In this document: piece by piece, positions 1-8,339 of the stretch | Position numbering within the stretch: position 1 is the stretch's first letter | Layout of the letters: every line of letters begins with the position of its first letter | Assembly (NCBI GenBank): GCA_035702985.1 | Contig: DASSZD010000188.1 | Location: 1-29,916 of the forward strand | Source of the DNA: JAKAXG01 sp035702985 | Lineage (GTDB): Bacteria; Actinomycetota; Acidimicrobiia; Acidimicrobiales; Palsa-688 | DNA length: 29,916 bases | Direction of reading: 5' to 3' | Made by a program: the position numbers and the translations under genes | Notes under the pieces: generated by a model | Told to the model about the DNA's origin: nothing | Seen by the model: the letters and a program-made list of their open reading frames with translations, nothing else | Database searches by the model: none

Positions 1-468
1 CCGAAGCGGCCCACCGCCGCCAAGGAAGGTCCCTACGAGTCGGGGATCGCCCCCCGCTACCGGGTGGCGTCCCGCTTCCCGGTGCGCTTCTACCTGGTGG
101 CGATGATCTTCATCATCTTCGACATCGAGGTGATCTTCCTCTACCCGTGGGCGGTGGAGTACCACCAGCTGTCCACCTTCGGCCTGGCCGAGATGGCGGC
201 ATTCGCGGCGGTCGTGTTCGTGGCCTTCGCCTATCTCGTGTCCAACGGAGCGCTCGACTGGGGTCCCCGCCAGCACCGCGGCGGGCGGGCCTCGGTGCAG
301 CTTGCCCGCAGCACCACGGCCACCGTGAGGCGGGTGCCCCGACCGGTCGAGCTGGTCAGCGGACCGGCTCCCCGGCCCATCGACGGTGCCGGCGGGGACG
401 ACTACCCGGAATCGTCTGCCGGAGGCCCGGACGACGTCCCGGCCGCCCGACCGGCTCGCAGCGCGTAG
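1..468 (+). CDS. nuoA: NADH-quinone oxidoreductase subunit A, 5'-truncated
   Basis: Small membrane subunit of complex I, at the junction of the membrane arm and the quinone module. The reading frame is open from base 1, so the true start and first transmembrane helix lie outside the window. The visible part holds the family loop motif PYESGI, then RFPVRFYLVAM and the acidic FDIEVIFLYPWA stretch, then a last helix ending GALDWGPR. E. coli NuoA also has Ser rather than Cys in the loop, so that is not unusual. After GALDW there is an extra tail of about 60 residues rich in Pro, Ala, Gly and Arg, absent from short NuoA proteins. It is followed after 49 bases by nuoB. Identity is secure; only the N-terminus is missing. 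Confidence 0.95.
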   Translation, partial: PKRPTAAKEGPYESGIAPRYRVASRFPVRFYLVAMIFIIFDIEVIFLYPWAVEYHQLSTFGLAEMAAFAAVVFVAFAYLVSNGALDWGPRQHRGGRASVQLARSTTATVRRVPRPVELVSGPAPRPIDGAGGDDYPESSAGGPDDVPAARPARSA

Positions 469-517
469 GTACGCGTGGCAGCGGTGCGTCGTCTCAACGC
501 AGTCATAGGAGACCAAC

Positions 518-1066
518 GTGGGTCTTGAGAACCTTCAGCACAACTTTCTGACCGGCACCCTCGAGGGCATGGTCAAGTGGGCCCGGGCGTCGAGCTCGTG
601 GGGGGCCAACTTCGGCCTGGCCTGCTGCGCCATGGAGATGATGGCCGCCGGAGCCGCCAACTTCGACCTGGCCCGCTTCGGGATGGAGGTCTTCCGGGCC
701 TCCCCCCGCCAGGCGGACGTGATGATCGTGGCCGGCCGGGTCAGCCAGAAGATGGCTCCGGTGCTGCGCCAGGTCTACGACCAGATGATGGAACCGAAGT
801 GGGTCATCTCCATGGGCGTGTGCGCCAGCACGGGCGGCATGTTCAACAACTACGCCATCGTGCAGGGCGTCGACCAGATCGTGCCGGTGGACGTGTATGC
901 CCCCGGCTGCCCCCCCGGGCCGGAGACCCTCATCCACTCCATCCTCACCCTGCACCAGAAGATCCGCAACGGTGAGATCACCCGCCGCAGCTCCGGTGGT
1001 CCCGGCGCCGGCATCCACCTCGACCCGTCCACCACGCGCCAACCCCTGCGGGTTCGCGTCTCATGA
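518..1066 (+). CDS. nuoB: NADH-quinone oxidoreductase subunit B
   Basis: Peripheral-arm subunit that carries Fe-S cluster N2, the last electron carrier before quinone. The 182-residue protein shows the N2 ligand pattern: adjacent Cys36-Cys37 in LACCAMEMM, Cys102 in GVCASTGG and Cys131 in APGCPPGPE. The GTG start is chosen because AGGAGA (507-512) lies 5 bases upstream and the protein then begins right at the conserved region. The C-terminal ~25 residues after the core are a short polar tail. The stop overlaps the nuoC start as ATGA, implying coupled translation. Length and motifs match the family. Confidence 0.98.
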   Translation: MGLENLQHNFLTGTLEGMVKWARASSSWGANFGLACCAMEMMAAGAANFDLARFGMEVFRASPRQADVMIVAGRVSQKMAPVLRQVYDQMMEPKWVISMGVCASTGGMFNNYAIVQGVDQIVPVDVYAPGCPPGPETLIHSILTLHQKIRNGEITRRSSGGPGAGIHLDPSTTRQPLRVRVS

Positions 1067-1818
1067 GCGACAGCCAGGGGACGGGGGGCCAGGACAGCGA
1101 AAAGGAACAGCAGCACCCCGGCACCGCCGACGCCACCGCCGGGCATACCCCGGCCGAGCCGGCGGCCGCCAACCAGGACGCGCCGAGCGACGCCCCGGGT
1201 GCGGCCACCGCCCCCCCGGGAGCGACCGGGCCCAGCCCCGCCGCCGCCCCCGGGCAGGCCCCGCCGGGGACGGACCGGCCGGCCACCGAGGAGGTGCGGG
1301 CCGAGGTCGAGGGGCGGGGCGAGACCGGCGGGAGCGGCGCCCCGGTAGGGGCGACCATGCACGGCTGCCCGGTCGACGAGTCGTCGGGGGCCACCGTCGT
1401 CCACTGCAGTCGGGAGCGGTACCTGGACCTGTGCCGGGGCCTCAAGGCCGACGGCTACGCCATGCCGGTCGGCGTCACCGGCGTCGACTACCTGACCCAC
1501 CCGGGCCGGTTGCTGCCCGACGGGATCCGGCCCGAGCGCTTCGAGGTGGTGGTCGAGCTGCTCAACCTGGCCGCCCACAAGCGGGTCCGTGTCCGCTGCC
1601 AGGTGCCGGCCGCCGACCCGCACACCGCCAGCCTGTTCCAGCTGTGGCCGGGGGTGGAGGCCCACGAACGGGAGACCTACGACATGTTCGGGATCCGCTT
1701 CGACGGCCACCCGGACATGACCCGGATACTCATGCCCGATGACTGGGAAGGGCATCCGCTGCGCAAGGACTACGACACCGGGCACATCCCGATCCAGTTC
1801 AAAGAGGCGCCCCGATGA
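1063..1818 (+). CDS. nuoC: NADH-quinone oxidoreductase subunit C
   Basis: 30-kDa-type subunit of the hydrophilic arm, packed against NuoD; it carries no cofactor. The family signature HERETYDMFGI is at residues 201-211 and is followed by GHPDMTRILMPDDW and the HPLRKDY ending. Residues 1 to about 95 are an added low-complexity segment rich in Pro, Ala, Gly and acidic residues, so the protein (251 residues) is longer than many NuoC proteins. The ATG overlaps the nuoB stop. A later start could trim the extension, but no better internal start with a ribosome binding site stands out. The 3' end carries AAAGAGG (1801-1807), well placed for the minicistron that follows. Confidence 0.96.
   Translation: MSDSQGTGGQDSEKEQQHPGTADATAGHTPAEPAAANQDAPSDAPGAATAPPGATGPSPAAAPGQAPPGTDRPATEEVRAEVEGRGETGGSGAPVGATMHGCPVDESSGATVVHCSRERYLDLCRGLKADGYAMPVGVTGVDYLTHPGRLLPDGIRPERFEVVVELLNLAAHKRVRVRCQVPAADPHTASLFQLWPGVEAHERETYDMFGIRFDGHPDMTRILMPDDWEGHPLRKDYDTGHIPIQFKEAPR
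1801..1807 (+). promoter_or_regulatory. Ribosome binding site for the nuoC-nuoD minicistron
   Basis: AAAGAGG lies inside the last codons of nuoC, 7 bases before the ATG at 1815. It is a better Shine-Dalgarno match than anything upstream of the nuoD start at 1880, which favours ribosome loading at the minicistron. Confidence 0.45.
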
Positions 1819-1883
1819 GCGAGTTGACCGAGCCGATCGGTGGGACAGATCCGCTCACCGCGGCATGGATGGTGACCAGATGA
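1815..1883 (+). CDS. 22-codon minicistron linking nuoC and nuoD
   Basis: A short open frame starts at ATG 1815, overlapping the nuoC stop (ATGA), and ends with TGA at 1881-1883, overlapping the nuoD ATG at 1880 (ATGA again). It begins MSELTEPIGG and has 22 codons. Its Shine-Dalgarno AAAGAGG is 7 bases upstream. The double stop-start overlap suggests it hands ribosomes from nuoC to nuoD. No family is recognised, and a stable product is not claimed. It could instead be the ancestral N-terminus of NuoD separated by a frame change. Seen: frame and overlaps. Inferred: coupling role. Confidence 0.5.
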   Translation: MSELTEPIGGTDPLTAAWMVTR

Positions 1884-3355
1884 GCGACGACAACAGCACG
1901 CCCGACAGCAGCCCCGACAGCGCCCCTGACAGCAGCCCCGGAACCGACCGGCAAGCGGACGCCGCCGGCGCCCGTCGGGTCAGCCTGCTCGACCGGGTGC
2001 TCGGGCGGGTCCCGCCCGGCAGCGCCGAGATCAACCAGATGCTGACCGTCAAGACCGACGAGGGCCGCCAGGAGATGCGGCCCCGGGGCCGTACGACGGC
2101 CCAGGAGCTGGAACTCGAGTCCGGCGGGCGGCTGCGGCTGCCCGAAGGGGTGCAGCTGGACCGGGGCGACATCGACGTCGAGGCGCCCGAGGACGAGAGC
2201 ATGATCCTCAACCTCGGGCCGTCCCACCCGTCCACCCACGGCGTGCTGCGGGTGATGGTCGAGATCGACGGCGAGCAGATCCTGCGGTCCAAGCCGGTGA
2301 TCGGCTACCTCCACACCGGCATGGAGAAGACCGCCGAGGAGCTCATGTTCCACCAGGGGTGCACCAACGTCACCCGCATGGACTACCTGGCCCCGTTCTT
2401 CAACGAGCTGGGCTTCTGCCTCAGCGTGGAGAAGCTGCTGGACATCGAGGTGCCGGCCCGGGCCACCTGGATCAGGATGCTCATGAGCGAGCTCAACCGG
2501 ATCAGCTCGCACTTCCTGTGGCTGGCCACCAACAGCGCCGACATCGGCGCCATCAACATGCTGGTCTACGGCTGGCGGGAGCGGGAGATGGTGCTCGCCT
2601 TCTTCGAGAAGGTCACCGGCCTGCGCATGAACCACAACTACTTCCGGCCCGGCGGGGTGGCCGCCGACCTGCCGGACGGATGGCGCGACGACGTCCTGGC
2701 CCTGTGCGAGGCCATCCCCAAGCGGATGGACGAGTACGACCGGCTGCTCACCGGCCAGCCCATCCTGCAGGGCCGGCTGCAGGGCGTAGGACCCCTCGAC
2801 GCCGATACCGCCATCGGCCTGGGCATCACCGGGCCGCTGCTCCGTTCCACCGGGGTGGCCTGGGACCTGCGCCGCGACAACCCGTACCTGGCCTACGACG
2901 AGGTGGACTTCGACGTGATCGTCGGGACCAACGGCGACTGCTGGGACCGCTACGCCATCCGCTTCAACGAGATACGCGAGTCGGTGCGGATCCTCGAACA
3001 GATCTGCGACCTCATGCCCGACGGCGACTTCCGGGTGCAGGACAAGAAGGTCACGCCCCCGCCCCGCAACCGCATCGACGAGTCGATGGAGGCCCTCATC
3101 CACCACTTCAAGCTGTACACCGAGGGCTTCCGGGTGCCACCCGGGGAGGCGTACGTGCCGGTGGAGAGCCCCCGGGGGGAGAGCGGCTGCTACATCGTCT
3201 CCGACGGCACCGCCCGCCCCTACCGCATGCACATGCGGTCGGCCAGCTTCTCCAACCTGCAGGCCATGGCCCCCCTGGCCCGGGGCGCGCTGATCGCCGA
3301 CGCCATCGCCATCGTGTCCACCATCGACCCGGTCCTCGGGGACGTGGACCGGTGA
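1880..3355 (+). CDS. nuoD: NADH-quinone oxidoreductase subunit D
   Basis: 49-kDa-type subunit that forms the quinone-binding cavity with NuoB and NuoH. Using ATG 1880 (491 residues), GPSHPSTHG is at 113-121 and RMDYL follows. His120 and Tyr169 are 49 residues apart, the same spacing as quinone-headgroup ligands His38 and Tyr87 of the Thermus subunit. The C-terminus ends in the family-typical GDVDR. The first ~105 residues are an extension not needed by the core. The start at 1880 is chosen for its ATGA overlap with the minicistron stop; ATG 1865 is in frame and possible. The frame is also open further upstream inside nuoC, but that part is out-of-frame nuoC sequence. Confidence 0.96.
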   Translation: MSDDNSTPDSSPDSAPDSSPGTDRQADAAGARRVSLLDRVLGRVPPGSAEINQMLTVKTDEGRQEMRPRGRTTAQELELESGGRLRLPEGVQLDRGDIDVEAPEDESMILNLGPSHPSTHGVLRVMVEIDGEQILRSKPVIGYLHTGMEKTAEELMFHQGCTNVTRMDYLAPFFNELGFCLSVEKLLDIEVPARATWIRMLMSELNRISSHFLWLATNSADIGAINMLVYGWREREMVLAFFEKVTGLRMNHNYFRPGGVAADLPDGWRDDVLALCEAIPKRMDEYDRLLTGQPILQGRLQGVGPLDADTAIGLGITGPLLRSTGVAWDLRRDNPYLAYDEVDFDVIVGTNGDCWDRYAIRFNEIRESVRILEQICDLMPDGDFRVQDKKVTPPPRNRIDESMEALIHHFKLYTEGFRVPPGEAYVPVESPRGESGCYIVSDGTARPYRMHMRSASFSNLQAMAPLARGALIADAIAIVSTIDPVLGDVDR

Positions 3356-3441
3356 GCGCGAGCGTGACCGGACGGCCCGCCGGGGCCGGTTGGACCGGCT
3401 CCACCGTCATGGACAAGGATCGGCCAACGTGCCTCGGCTGA
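3352..3441 (+). CDS. Possible 29-codon minicistron between nuoD and nuoE
   Basis: A GTG at 3352 overlaps the nuoD stop (GTGA) and opens 29 codons ending with TGA at 3439-3441, inside the beginning of nuoE. It repeats the layout of the nuoC-nuoD minicistron in weaker form: GTG start, no clear Shine-Dalgarno, and the stop lies 10 bases beyond the nuoE start instead of touching it. No protein family is recognised. It may be only the chance open frame across the 73-base gap. Confidence 0.2.
   Translation: MSASVTGRPAGAGWTGSTVMDKDRPTCLG
3415..3420 (+). promoter_or_regulatory. Ribosome binding site deciding the nuoE start
   Basis: AAGGAT sits 8 bases before GTG 3429. The same frame is open from a TTG at 3390, but that start has no such site, so GTG 3429 is preferred. 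Confidence 0.55.
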
Positions 3442-4160
3442 ACCCCGACAACCTCCAGCGGGCGCGCGACCTCATCGCCGTCTACCCCGAGCCCCGCTCG
3501 GCGCTCATCCCCATCCTCCACGTGCTGCAGGAGCAGGACGGCTATCTCGCCGAGGACGGCATGAACCACGTCGGCGAGCTGCTCGGCCTGACCGGCGCCG
3601 AGGTGCGGGGCACCGCGTCGTTCTACGACATGTTCCACTTCGAGCCGGTCGGCAGGTACCTGGTGGCGGTGTGCACCAACATCGCCTGCATGCTGCAGGG
3701 GGCCTACCGGCTGCTCGAGCACGCCGAGGACCGGCTCGGCGTCGGTCCCGGCGGTACCACGACTGACGGCATGTTCACCCTCGAGGATGCCGAGTGCCTG
3801 GCCCTGTGCGGGAACGCTCCGTGCGTCACGGTCAACTGGCGGTTCTTCGGTGACGTCGACCTGGAGCGGTTCGACACCCTGATCGAGGACCTGCGCGCCG
3901 GCCGCCTGGACGACGAGGTGCCCCCCCACGGCACCCTGAGCCGGGTGCGCCGGTCCGGCGGTCTCACCGCCACCCCCATCCACGTGTCGGCCAACGGCAG
4001 CTCCCCCGAGGAGCGCACCGACAAGGCGGCGGCCCGGGAGGGTCAGACGGCCGGCGGCCGGGAGGCCGAGGTCGTGCCCGGTACCACGCTGGACCTGTCC
4101 ACCAAGCGAACCACCGCCGCCACCGACGTGGTCGACGCCGCCCACCTGGAGGGCAAGTAG
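3429..4160 (+). CDS. nuoE: NADH-quinone oxidoreductase subunit E
   Basis: 24-kDa-type subunit of the NADH dehydrogenase module; it holds the [2Fe-2S] cluster N1a next to the FMN of NuoF. With the GTG 3429 start (243 residues) the ligands are Cys82-x4-Cys87 (VCTNIAC) and Cys123-x3-Cys127 (ECLALC). A further Cys132 follows in APCVTVN, where many homologues have a non-Cys residue. The thioredoxin-like fold ends near residue 160. The remaining ~80 residues are a polar Gly/Ser/Thr/Glu-rich tail with no recognised domain. nuoF begins 2 bases after the stop. Confidence 0.95.
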   Translation: MPRLNPDNLQRARDLIAVYPEPRSALIPILHVLQEQDGYLAEDGMNHVGELLGLTGAEVRGTASFYDMFHFEPVGRYLVAVCTNIACMLQGAYRLLEHAEDRLGVGPGGTTTDGMFTLEDAECLALCGNAPCVTVNWRFFGDVDLERFDTLIEDLRAGRLDDEVPPHGTLSRVRRSGGLTATPIHVSANGSSPEERTDKAAAREGQTAGGREAEVVPGTTLDLSTKRTTAATDVVDAAHLEGK

Positions 4161-4162
4161 CC

Positions 4163-5500
4163 GTGCCGATCACCGACGCCCCCAAGATCGTCACCCGCCG
4201 GCTGCACCGGCCCCGCTCCTGGACGCTGGAGTCCTACCTGGCCGACGGCGGCTACCAGGGGCTGCGCCGGGCCCTGACCATGACCCCCCAGGCCATCCAC
4301 GACTCGGTCAACACGGCCAACATCCTGGGTCGGGGCGGCGCCGGTTTCGAGGCCGGCCGCAAGTGGGGCATGCTGCGCAAGGCGTCCCCGGTGTACCTGA
4401 CCATCAACGGTGACGAGAGCGAGCCGGCCACCTTCAAGGACCACGCCCTGATCGAGGGGGACCCCCACCAGCTGATCGAGGGGGCGGTGATCTGCGCCTA
4501 CGTGATCGGGGCGTCCCAGGTCTTCCTCTACGTGCGCGGCGAGTTCCCCCTGGCCATCGAGCGCCTGCAGGCGGCCCTCAACGAGGCGTACGCCTACGGG
4601 GCGGTGGGGGAGCGGATCTTCGGCTCCGACTTCTCCGTCGACGTGGTGGTGCATCCCGGCGCCGGTGCCTACATCTGCGGCGAGGAGACCGCCCTCCTGG
4701 AGAGCCTGGAGGGCAAGCGCGGCTACCCCCGGATCAAGCCGCCGTTCTTCCCGGCGGTCATGGGGCTCTACGGGGCGCCCACCATCGTCAACAACGTGGA
4801 GACGGTGTCGAACCTGCCCTGGGTGATACTCAACGGCGGTGACGACTTCGCGGCGATGGGCGAGGGCCGCTCCAAGGGCACCAAGCTGCTGGCCCTGGCC
4901 GGCCACGTGAAGCGGCCCGGCAACTACGAGTTGGAGTGGGCCAAGGTCACCTTCCGGGACCTGATCTTCGACCCCCGCCTCGGTGGTGGCATCCGTGATG
5001 ACAACGACCTCAAGGCCATCATCCCCGGTGGTGTGTCCTCCCCGTGGATCGGCCCCGAGCATCTCGACGTGTCGCTGTCCAACGAGGCCATAGCCGGTAT
5101 CGGGTCCATGGCCGGTTCCGGGTCGGTCATCCCCATGGACCACACGACCTGCGCGGTGCGGGCCACCTGGCGCATCGTCCGGTTCTTCCATCGGGAGTCG
5201 TGCGGCCAGTGCACCCCGTGCCGGGAGGGCGGCGGCTGGCTGGAGAAGGTGCTGGAGCGCATCGAGGCCGGCCGGGGCCGCGAGGCGGACCTGGACCTGC
5301 TCATGGACATCTGCGACAACATCTCCCCGGGCGTGACCTGGCCCCCGGCGCAGACCACCATCTGCGTGCTGGGCCCGTCGATGCCCCCCTCCGTGGCCGC
5401 CGGCCTGCGCATGTTCAAAGACGAGTACCTCGCCCACATCCGCGACGGCCGCTGCCCCTTCCCCCCCGACCGTCTGCCCCGGAGGCTGACCCGTGTCTGA
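4163..5500 (+). CDS. nuoF: NADH-quinone oxidoreductase subunit F (FMN, NADH binding)
   Basis: 51-kDa-type subunit that oxidises NADH through FMN and passes electrons to cluster N3. The GTG start has GGAGGG at 4148-4153. GRGGAGFEAGRKWG (56-69) is the Gly-rich nucleotide-binding loop, and GAGAYICGEETALLESLEG (166-184) is the FMN/NADH segment. N3 ligands are Cys347, Cys350 and Cys353 in SCGQCTPC, plus Cys401 in TTICVLGP. The last gap is 47 residues where 40 is usual, because of extra residues (SPGVTWPPAQ) before Cys401. Overlaps nuoG by 8 bases. Confidence 0.97.
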   Translation: MPITDAPKIVTRRLHRPRSWTLESYLADGGYQGLRRALTMTPQAIHDSVNTANILGRGGAGFEAGRKWGMLRKASPVYLTINGDESEPATFKDHALIEGDPHQLIEGAVICAYVIGASQVFLYVRGEFPLAIERLQAALNEAYAYGAVGERIFGSDFSVDVVVHPGAGAYICGEETALLESLEGKRGYPRIKPPFFPAVMGLYGAPTIVNNVETVSNLPWVILNGGDDFAAMGEGRSKGTKLLALAGHVKRPGNYELEWAKVTFRDLIFDPRLGGGIRDDNDLKAIIPGGVSSPWIGPEHLDVSLSNEAIAGIGSMAGSGSVIPMDHTTCAVRATWRIVRFFHRESCGQCTPCREGGGWLEKVLERIEAGRGREADLDLLMDICDNISPGVTWPPAQTTICVLGPSMPPSVAAGLRMFKDEYLAHIRDGRCPFPPDRLPRRLTRV

Positions 5501-8339
5501 ACCAAGCTCCGCTCCGGGGTCCTCGTCGAGCGAGGTTCCGGTCCGCCTGACCAGGCGGCCTCTCGTAACCGAGAGCGCAGTCGGCACCCCGCCGCCGGCC
5601 CCCACCGCCGAGGGCAGCGTCACCGTCACCATCGACGGCCGGCAGGTGCAGGCCCGGGCCGGTTCCTGGATCATCGACGCGGCCGACGAGGCCGGCGTGT
5701 ACATCCCCCGGTTCTGCTACCACCCGCGGATGAAGCCGGTGGGCATGTGCCGCATGTGCCTGGTGGAGGTGGAGGGCCCCCGGGGGGCGACCCTCATGCC
5801 GGCCTGCTACAACGCCGTCAGCGACGGCATGGAGATCCGCACCAAGAGCGAGAAGGCGGTCAAGGCCCAGGAAGGCGTGCTCGAGTTCCTGCTGGTCAAC
5901 CACCCGCTCGACTGCCCGGTGTGCGACAAGGGTGGCGAGTGCCCCCTCCAGGACCAGACGCTGGCCTACGGACCGGGCGAGACCCGCTTCGTGGAGGAGA
6001 AGCGGCACTGGGAGAAGCCCATCCCCATCTCCGATCTGGTGTACCTGGACCGGGAGCGGTGCATCCAGTGCGGCCGCTGCGTGCGTTTCGCCGACGAGGT
6101 GGCCGGCGACCCGCTGATCGACTTCGCCGAGCGGGGCGACATGACGGAGGTGGCCACCTTCCCGGACCAGCCGTACTCGTCGTATTTCAGCGGCAACGTG
6201 GTGCAGATCTGCCCGGTCGGGGCGTTGACCTCCAAGACGTACCGGTTCAAGGCCCGGCCCTGGGATCTGGACCAGGTCGAGAGCACCTGCACCAACTGCG
6301 CGGTGGGCTGCCGCACCGCCATCCAGTCCAGCTCCGGGCAGGTCAGCCGGCTGATCGGCGTGGATTCCGACCCGGTCAACTGGGGCTGGCTGTGCGACAA
6401 GGGCCGCTACGCCTTCCCGACCGGCAACGACACCAACCGCCTGTCGGTGCCCATGGTCCGCAGGGGCGACGAGCTGGTCGAAGTGAGCTGGGGTGAAGCC
6501 CTGTCCCGGGTCGCTCAGGGCCTGGGCGCGGCCAAGCGGGCGGGGGGCGGCCCGGCCATCGGCGTGATCGGCGGGGCCCGCCTGCCCAACGAGGACGCCT
6601 ACGTGTGGTCCAAGGTGGCCCGCATGGTGCTCGGCACCGACAACGTGGACGCCCAGCTGGGCGACGGGGTGCCGGCCGAGACCATCCTGGGCCTGCCCCG
6701 GGCCACCATCGACCAGGCCGCCGCCGCGCCGGTGGTCATCACCGTCGGCCCCGACATCAAGGACGAGCTGCCGGTGCTGTACCTGCGGCTGCGCCACGCG
6801 GTGCGGGAGAACGGTGTCCAGCTGGTGGAGCTGACCCCCGCCCCGACCGGCCTCAGCCCCTATGCGGCCGAGACGGCGGTGTACCGGCCGGGAGGCCTGG
6901 CGGCGGTGGCGGCGGCCATCACCAGCGGCAGCCCGGTGACCGCCGATGTGGCGGGAGTGGCCCGCGAGACCCTCGAGTCGGTGCGCGCCCATATCGACCG
7001 GGCTGGAAAAATCTCCACCCCTGGTGGCCCGTCGGTGGTCGTGATCCTGGGCCGCCCGTCGCTGGCCGAGTCCGAGGACCAGGTGGCGGCGGCGGCCCGG
7101 ATACTGGCCTCGCTCCCCGGTTCGGCCTTCCTGTCGGCCCTGCGCCGCAGCAACGTCAACGGGGCGCTGGACTTCGGCCTGGCGCCCGGGGTGCTGCCCG
7201 GCCGGGTCGGGCTGGACGACGGCCGGGCCTGGTTCGAGTACCAGTGGGGCGCCCCCCTGCCGGAGCAGCGGGGGACGGGCACCGCCGGGATGCTCGCCGA
7301 CGCCGCCCGGGGCCGCATCCGGGCCATGGTGCTGGTCGGCGCCGACCCGATCGCCGACTTCCCCGACGCCGGCCTGGCCCTGCGGGGCGTGCTGGGGGCC
7401 GGCTTCGTGGTGGCCATCGACACCCACCTGACCGAGTCCGCCCGCCGGGCGGACGTGGTCCTGCCGGCGGCCGCGTGGTCGGAGAGGCGGGGCACGTTCA
7501 CCAACATCGAGGGCCGCATCACCTGGCTGAGCCAGCTGGTCACCGAGCACGCCGTGTCGTGGCCGGACTGGATGATCGCCAGCGAGATCTCCGCCCGTAT
7601 GGGTGTCAACCTGGCCTTCACCCGGCTCGAGGACATATGGGCGGAGATCGAGCGGGTCTCGCCGCTGCACCACGGGGTCCCCTACAGGGTGTTCAGCGGG
7701 GTGCGGGCCCGCGACGGGGTGGTCGTCCCCGCCGACCCCGAGACCGTGGCGGCGGCCGGACCGCCGCCCCCCCTCGACCCGATGGCCGACCCGGGGATCG
7801 CCTCGGCGGAGCTGCACAAGGTCTCCCCCACCGCCATGCTGGTCACGGCGGTGGAGATGGAGCCGGAGGCCGGCAGCGAGGACCGCTCGGAGAAGGTGGC
7901 CTATCCGGCCCCGCCGGAGTCCGGGGCCAGCGGCGAGGACGTGCCGGCCGTGCCCGGCTTCCTCGGCTGCCCGCCGGTGCCGGCCCCCAACAGCGAGGCC
8001 GCCCCAGGGGACGGTCTGCGGCTGGTCTCGCGCCGGACCATGTGGGACGGCGGTACCCAGGTGCAGGCGTCGGAGCAGCTGGCCGGCCTGGCCCCCGAGG
8101 CCACCGTCCGGTTGAACCCGGCGGTGCTGGCCGAACTGGGCGTGGCCCACGGGGAGAAGGTCCGGGTCCGCTCCGGCCGGGGCTCGCTCATCATCACCGC
8201 CGCGGCCGACCCCGGCGTGCCGGCGGGAAGCGCGGTCATCCCGTGGAACCTGCCCGGAGGCCGGGCCGGTGACCTGATCGACGGGTCCGGCCGGGTGACC
8301 GAAGTGACCGTCACGGACGCCGCTGGAGGTGACGCCTGA
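5493..8339 (+). CDS. nuoG: NADH-quinone oxidoreductase subunit G
   Basis: 75-kDa-type subunit that wires NADH electrons through several Fe-S clusters. GTG 5493 has GGAGG at 5481-5485. A polar leader of ~40 residues precedes the ferredoxin-like domain with N1b ligands Cys75, 86, 89, 105. N5 is His137, Cys141, 144, 150. N4 is Cys190, 193, 196, 240. The off-pathway cluster N7 is also present as Cys266-x2-Cys269-x3-Cys273-x27-Cys301. The rest is a molybdopterin-oxidoreductase-like domain ending in a beta-barrel-like segment. At 948 residues it is long for NuoG, partly from a Pro/Glu-rich linker around residues 745-835. The stop overlaps nuoH as TGATG. Confidence 0.97.
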   Translation: MSEPSSAPGSSSSEVPVRLTRRPLVTESAVGTPPPAPTAEGSVTVTIDGRQVQARAGSWIIDAADEAGVYIPRFCYHPRMKPVGMCRMCLVEVEGPRGATLMPACYNAVSDGMEIRTKSEKAVKAQEGVLEFLLVNHPLDCPVCDKGGECPLQDQTLAYGPGETRFVEEKRHWEKPIPISDLVYLDRERCIQCGRCVRFADEVAGDPLIDFAERGDMTEVATFPDQPYSSYFSGNVVQICPVGALTSKTYRFKARPWDLDQVESTCTNCAVGCRTAIQSSSGQVSRLIGVDSDPVNWGWLCDKGRYAFPTGNDTNRLSVPMVRRGDELVEVSWGEALSRVAQGLGAAKRAGGGPAIGVIGGARLPNEDAYVWSKVARMVLGTDNVDAQLGDGVPAETILGLPRATIDQAAAAPVVITVGPDIKDELPVLYLRLRHAVRENGVQLVELTPAPTGLSPYAAETAVYRPGGLAAVAAAITSGSPVTADVAGVARETLESVRAHIDRAGKISTPGGPSVVVILGRPSLAESEDQVAAAARILASLPGSAFLSALRRSNVNGALDFGLAPGVLPGRVGLDDGRAWFEYQWGAPLPEQRGTGTAGMLADAARGRIRAMVLVGADPIADFPDAGLALRGVLGAGFVVAIDTHLTESARRADVVLPAAAWSERRGTFTNIEGRITWLSQLVTEHAVSWPDWMIASEISARMGVNLAFTRLEDIWAEIERVSPLHHGVPYRVFSGVRARDGVVVPADPETVAAAGPPPPLDPMADPGIASAELHKVSPTAMLVTAVEMEPEAGSEDRSEKVAYPAPPESGASGEDVPAVPGFLGCPPVPAPNSEAAPGDGLRLVSRRTMWDGGTQVQASEQLAGLAPEATVRLNPAVLAELGVAHGEKVRVRSGRGSLIITAAADPGVPAGSAVIPWNLPGGRAGDLIDGSGRVTEVTVTDAAGGDA

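Noticed and set aside
1075..1340. Repetitive Pro/Ala/Gly codons as a DNA repeat or CRISPR-like array
   Set aside because: There are no regular repeat units or spacers; this is a low-complexity protein extension in frame with nuoC.
2335..2390. NuoD segment lacking the HRT-type residue seen in Thermus near the quinone site
   Set aside because: E. coli and mitochondrial proteins also vary at this position, while the conserved Arg of RMDY is kept, so it is not unusual.
5415..8150. 911-codon minus-strand frame opposite nuoG
   Set aside because: Same shadow composition, no recognisable domain, and no ribosome site; nuoG explains the region fully.
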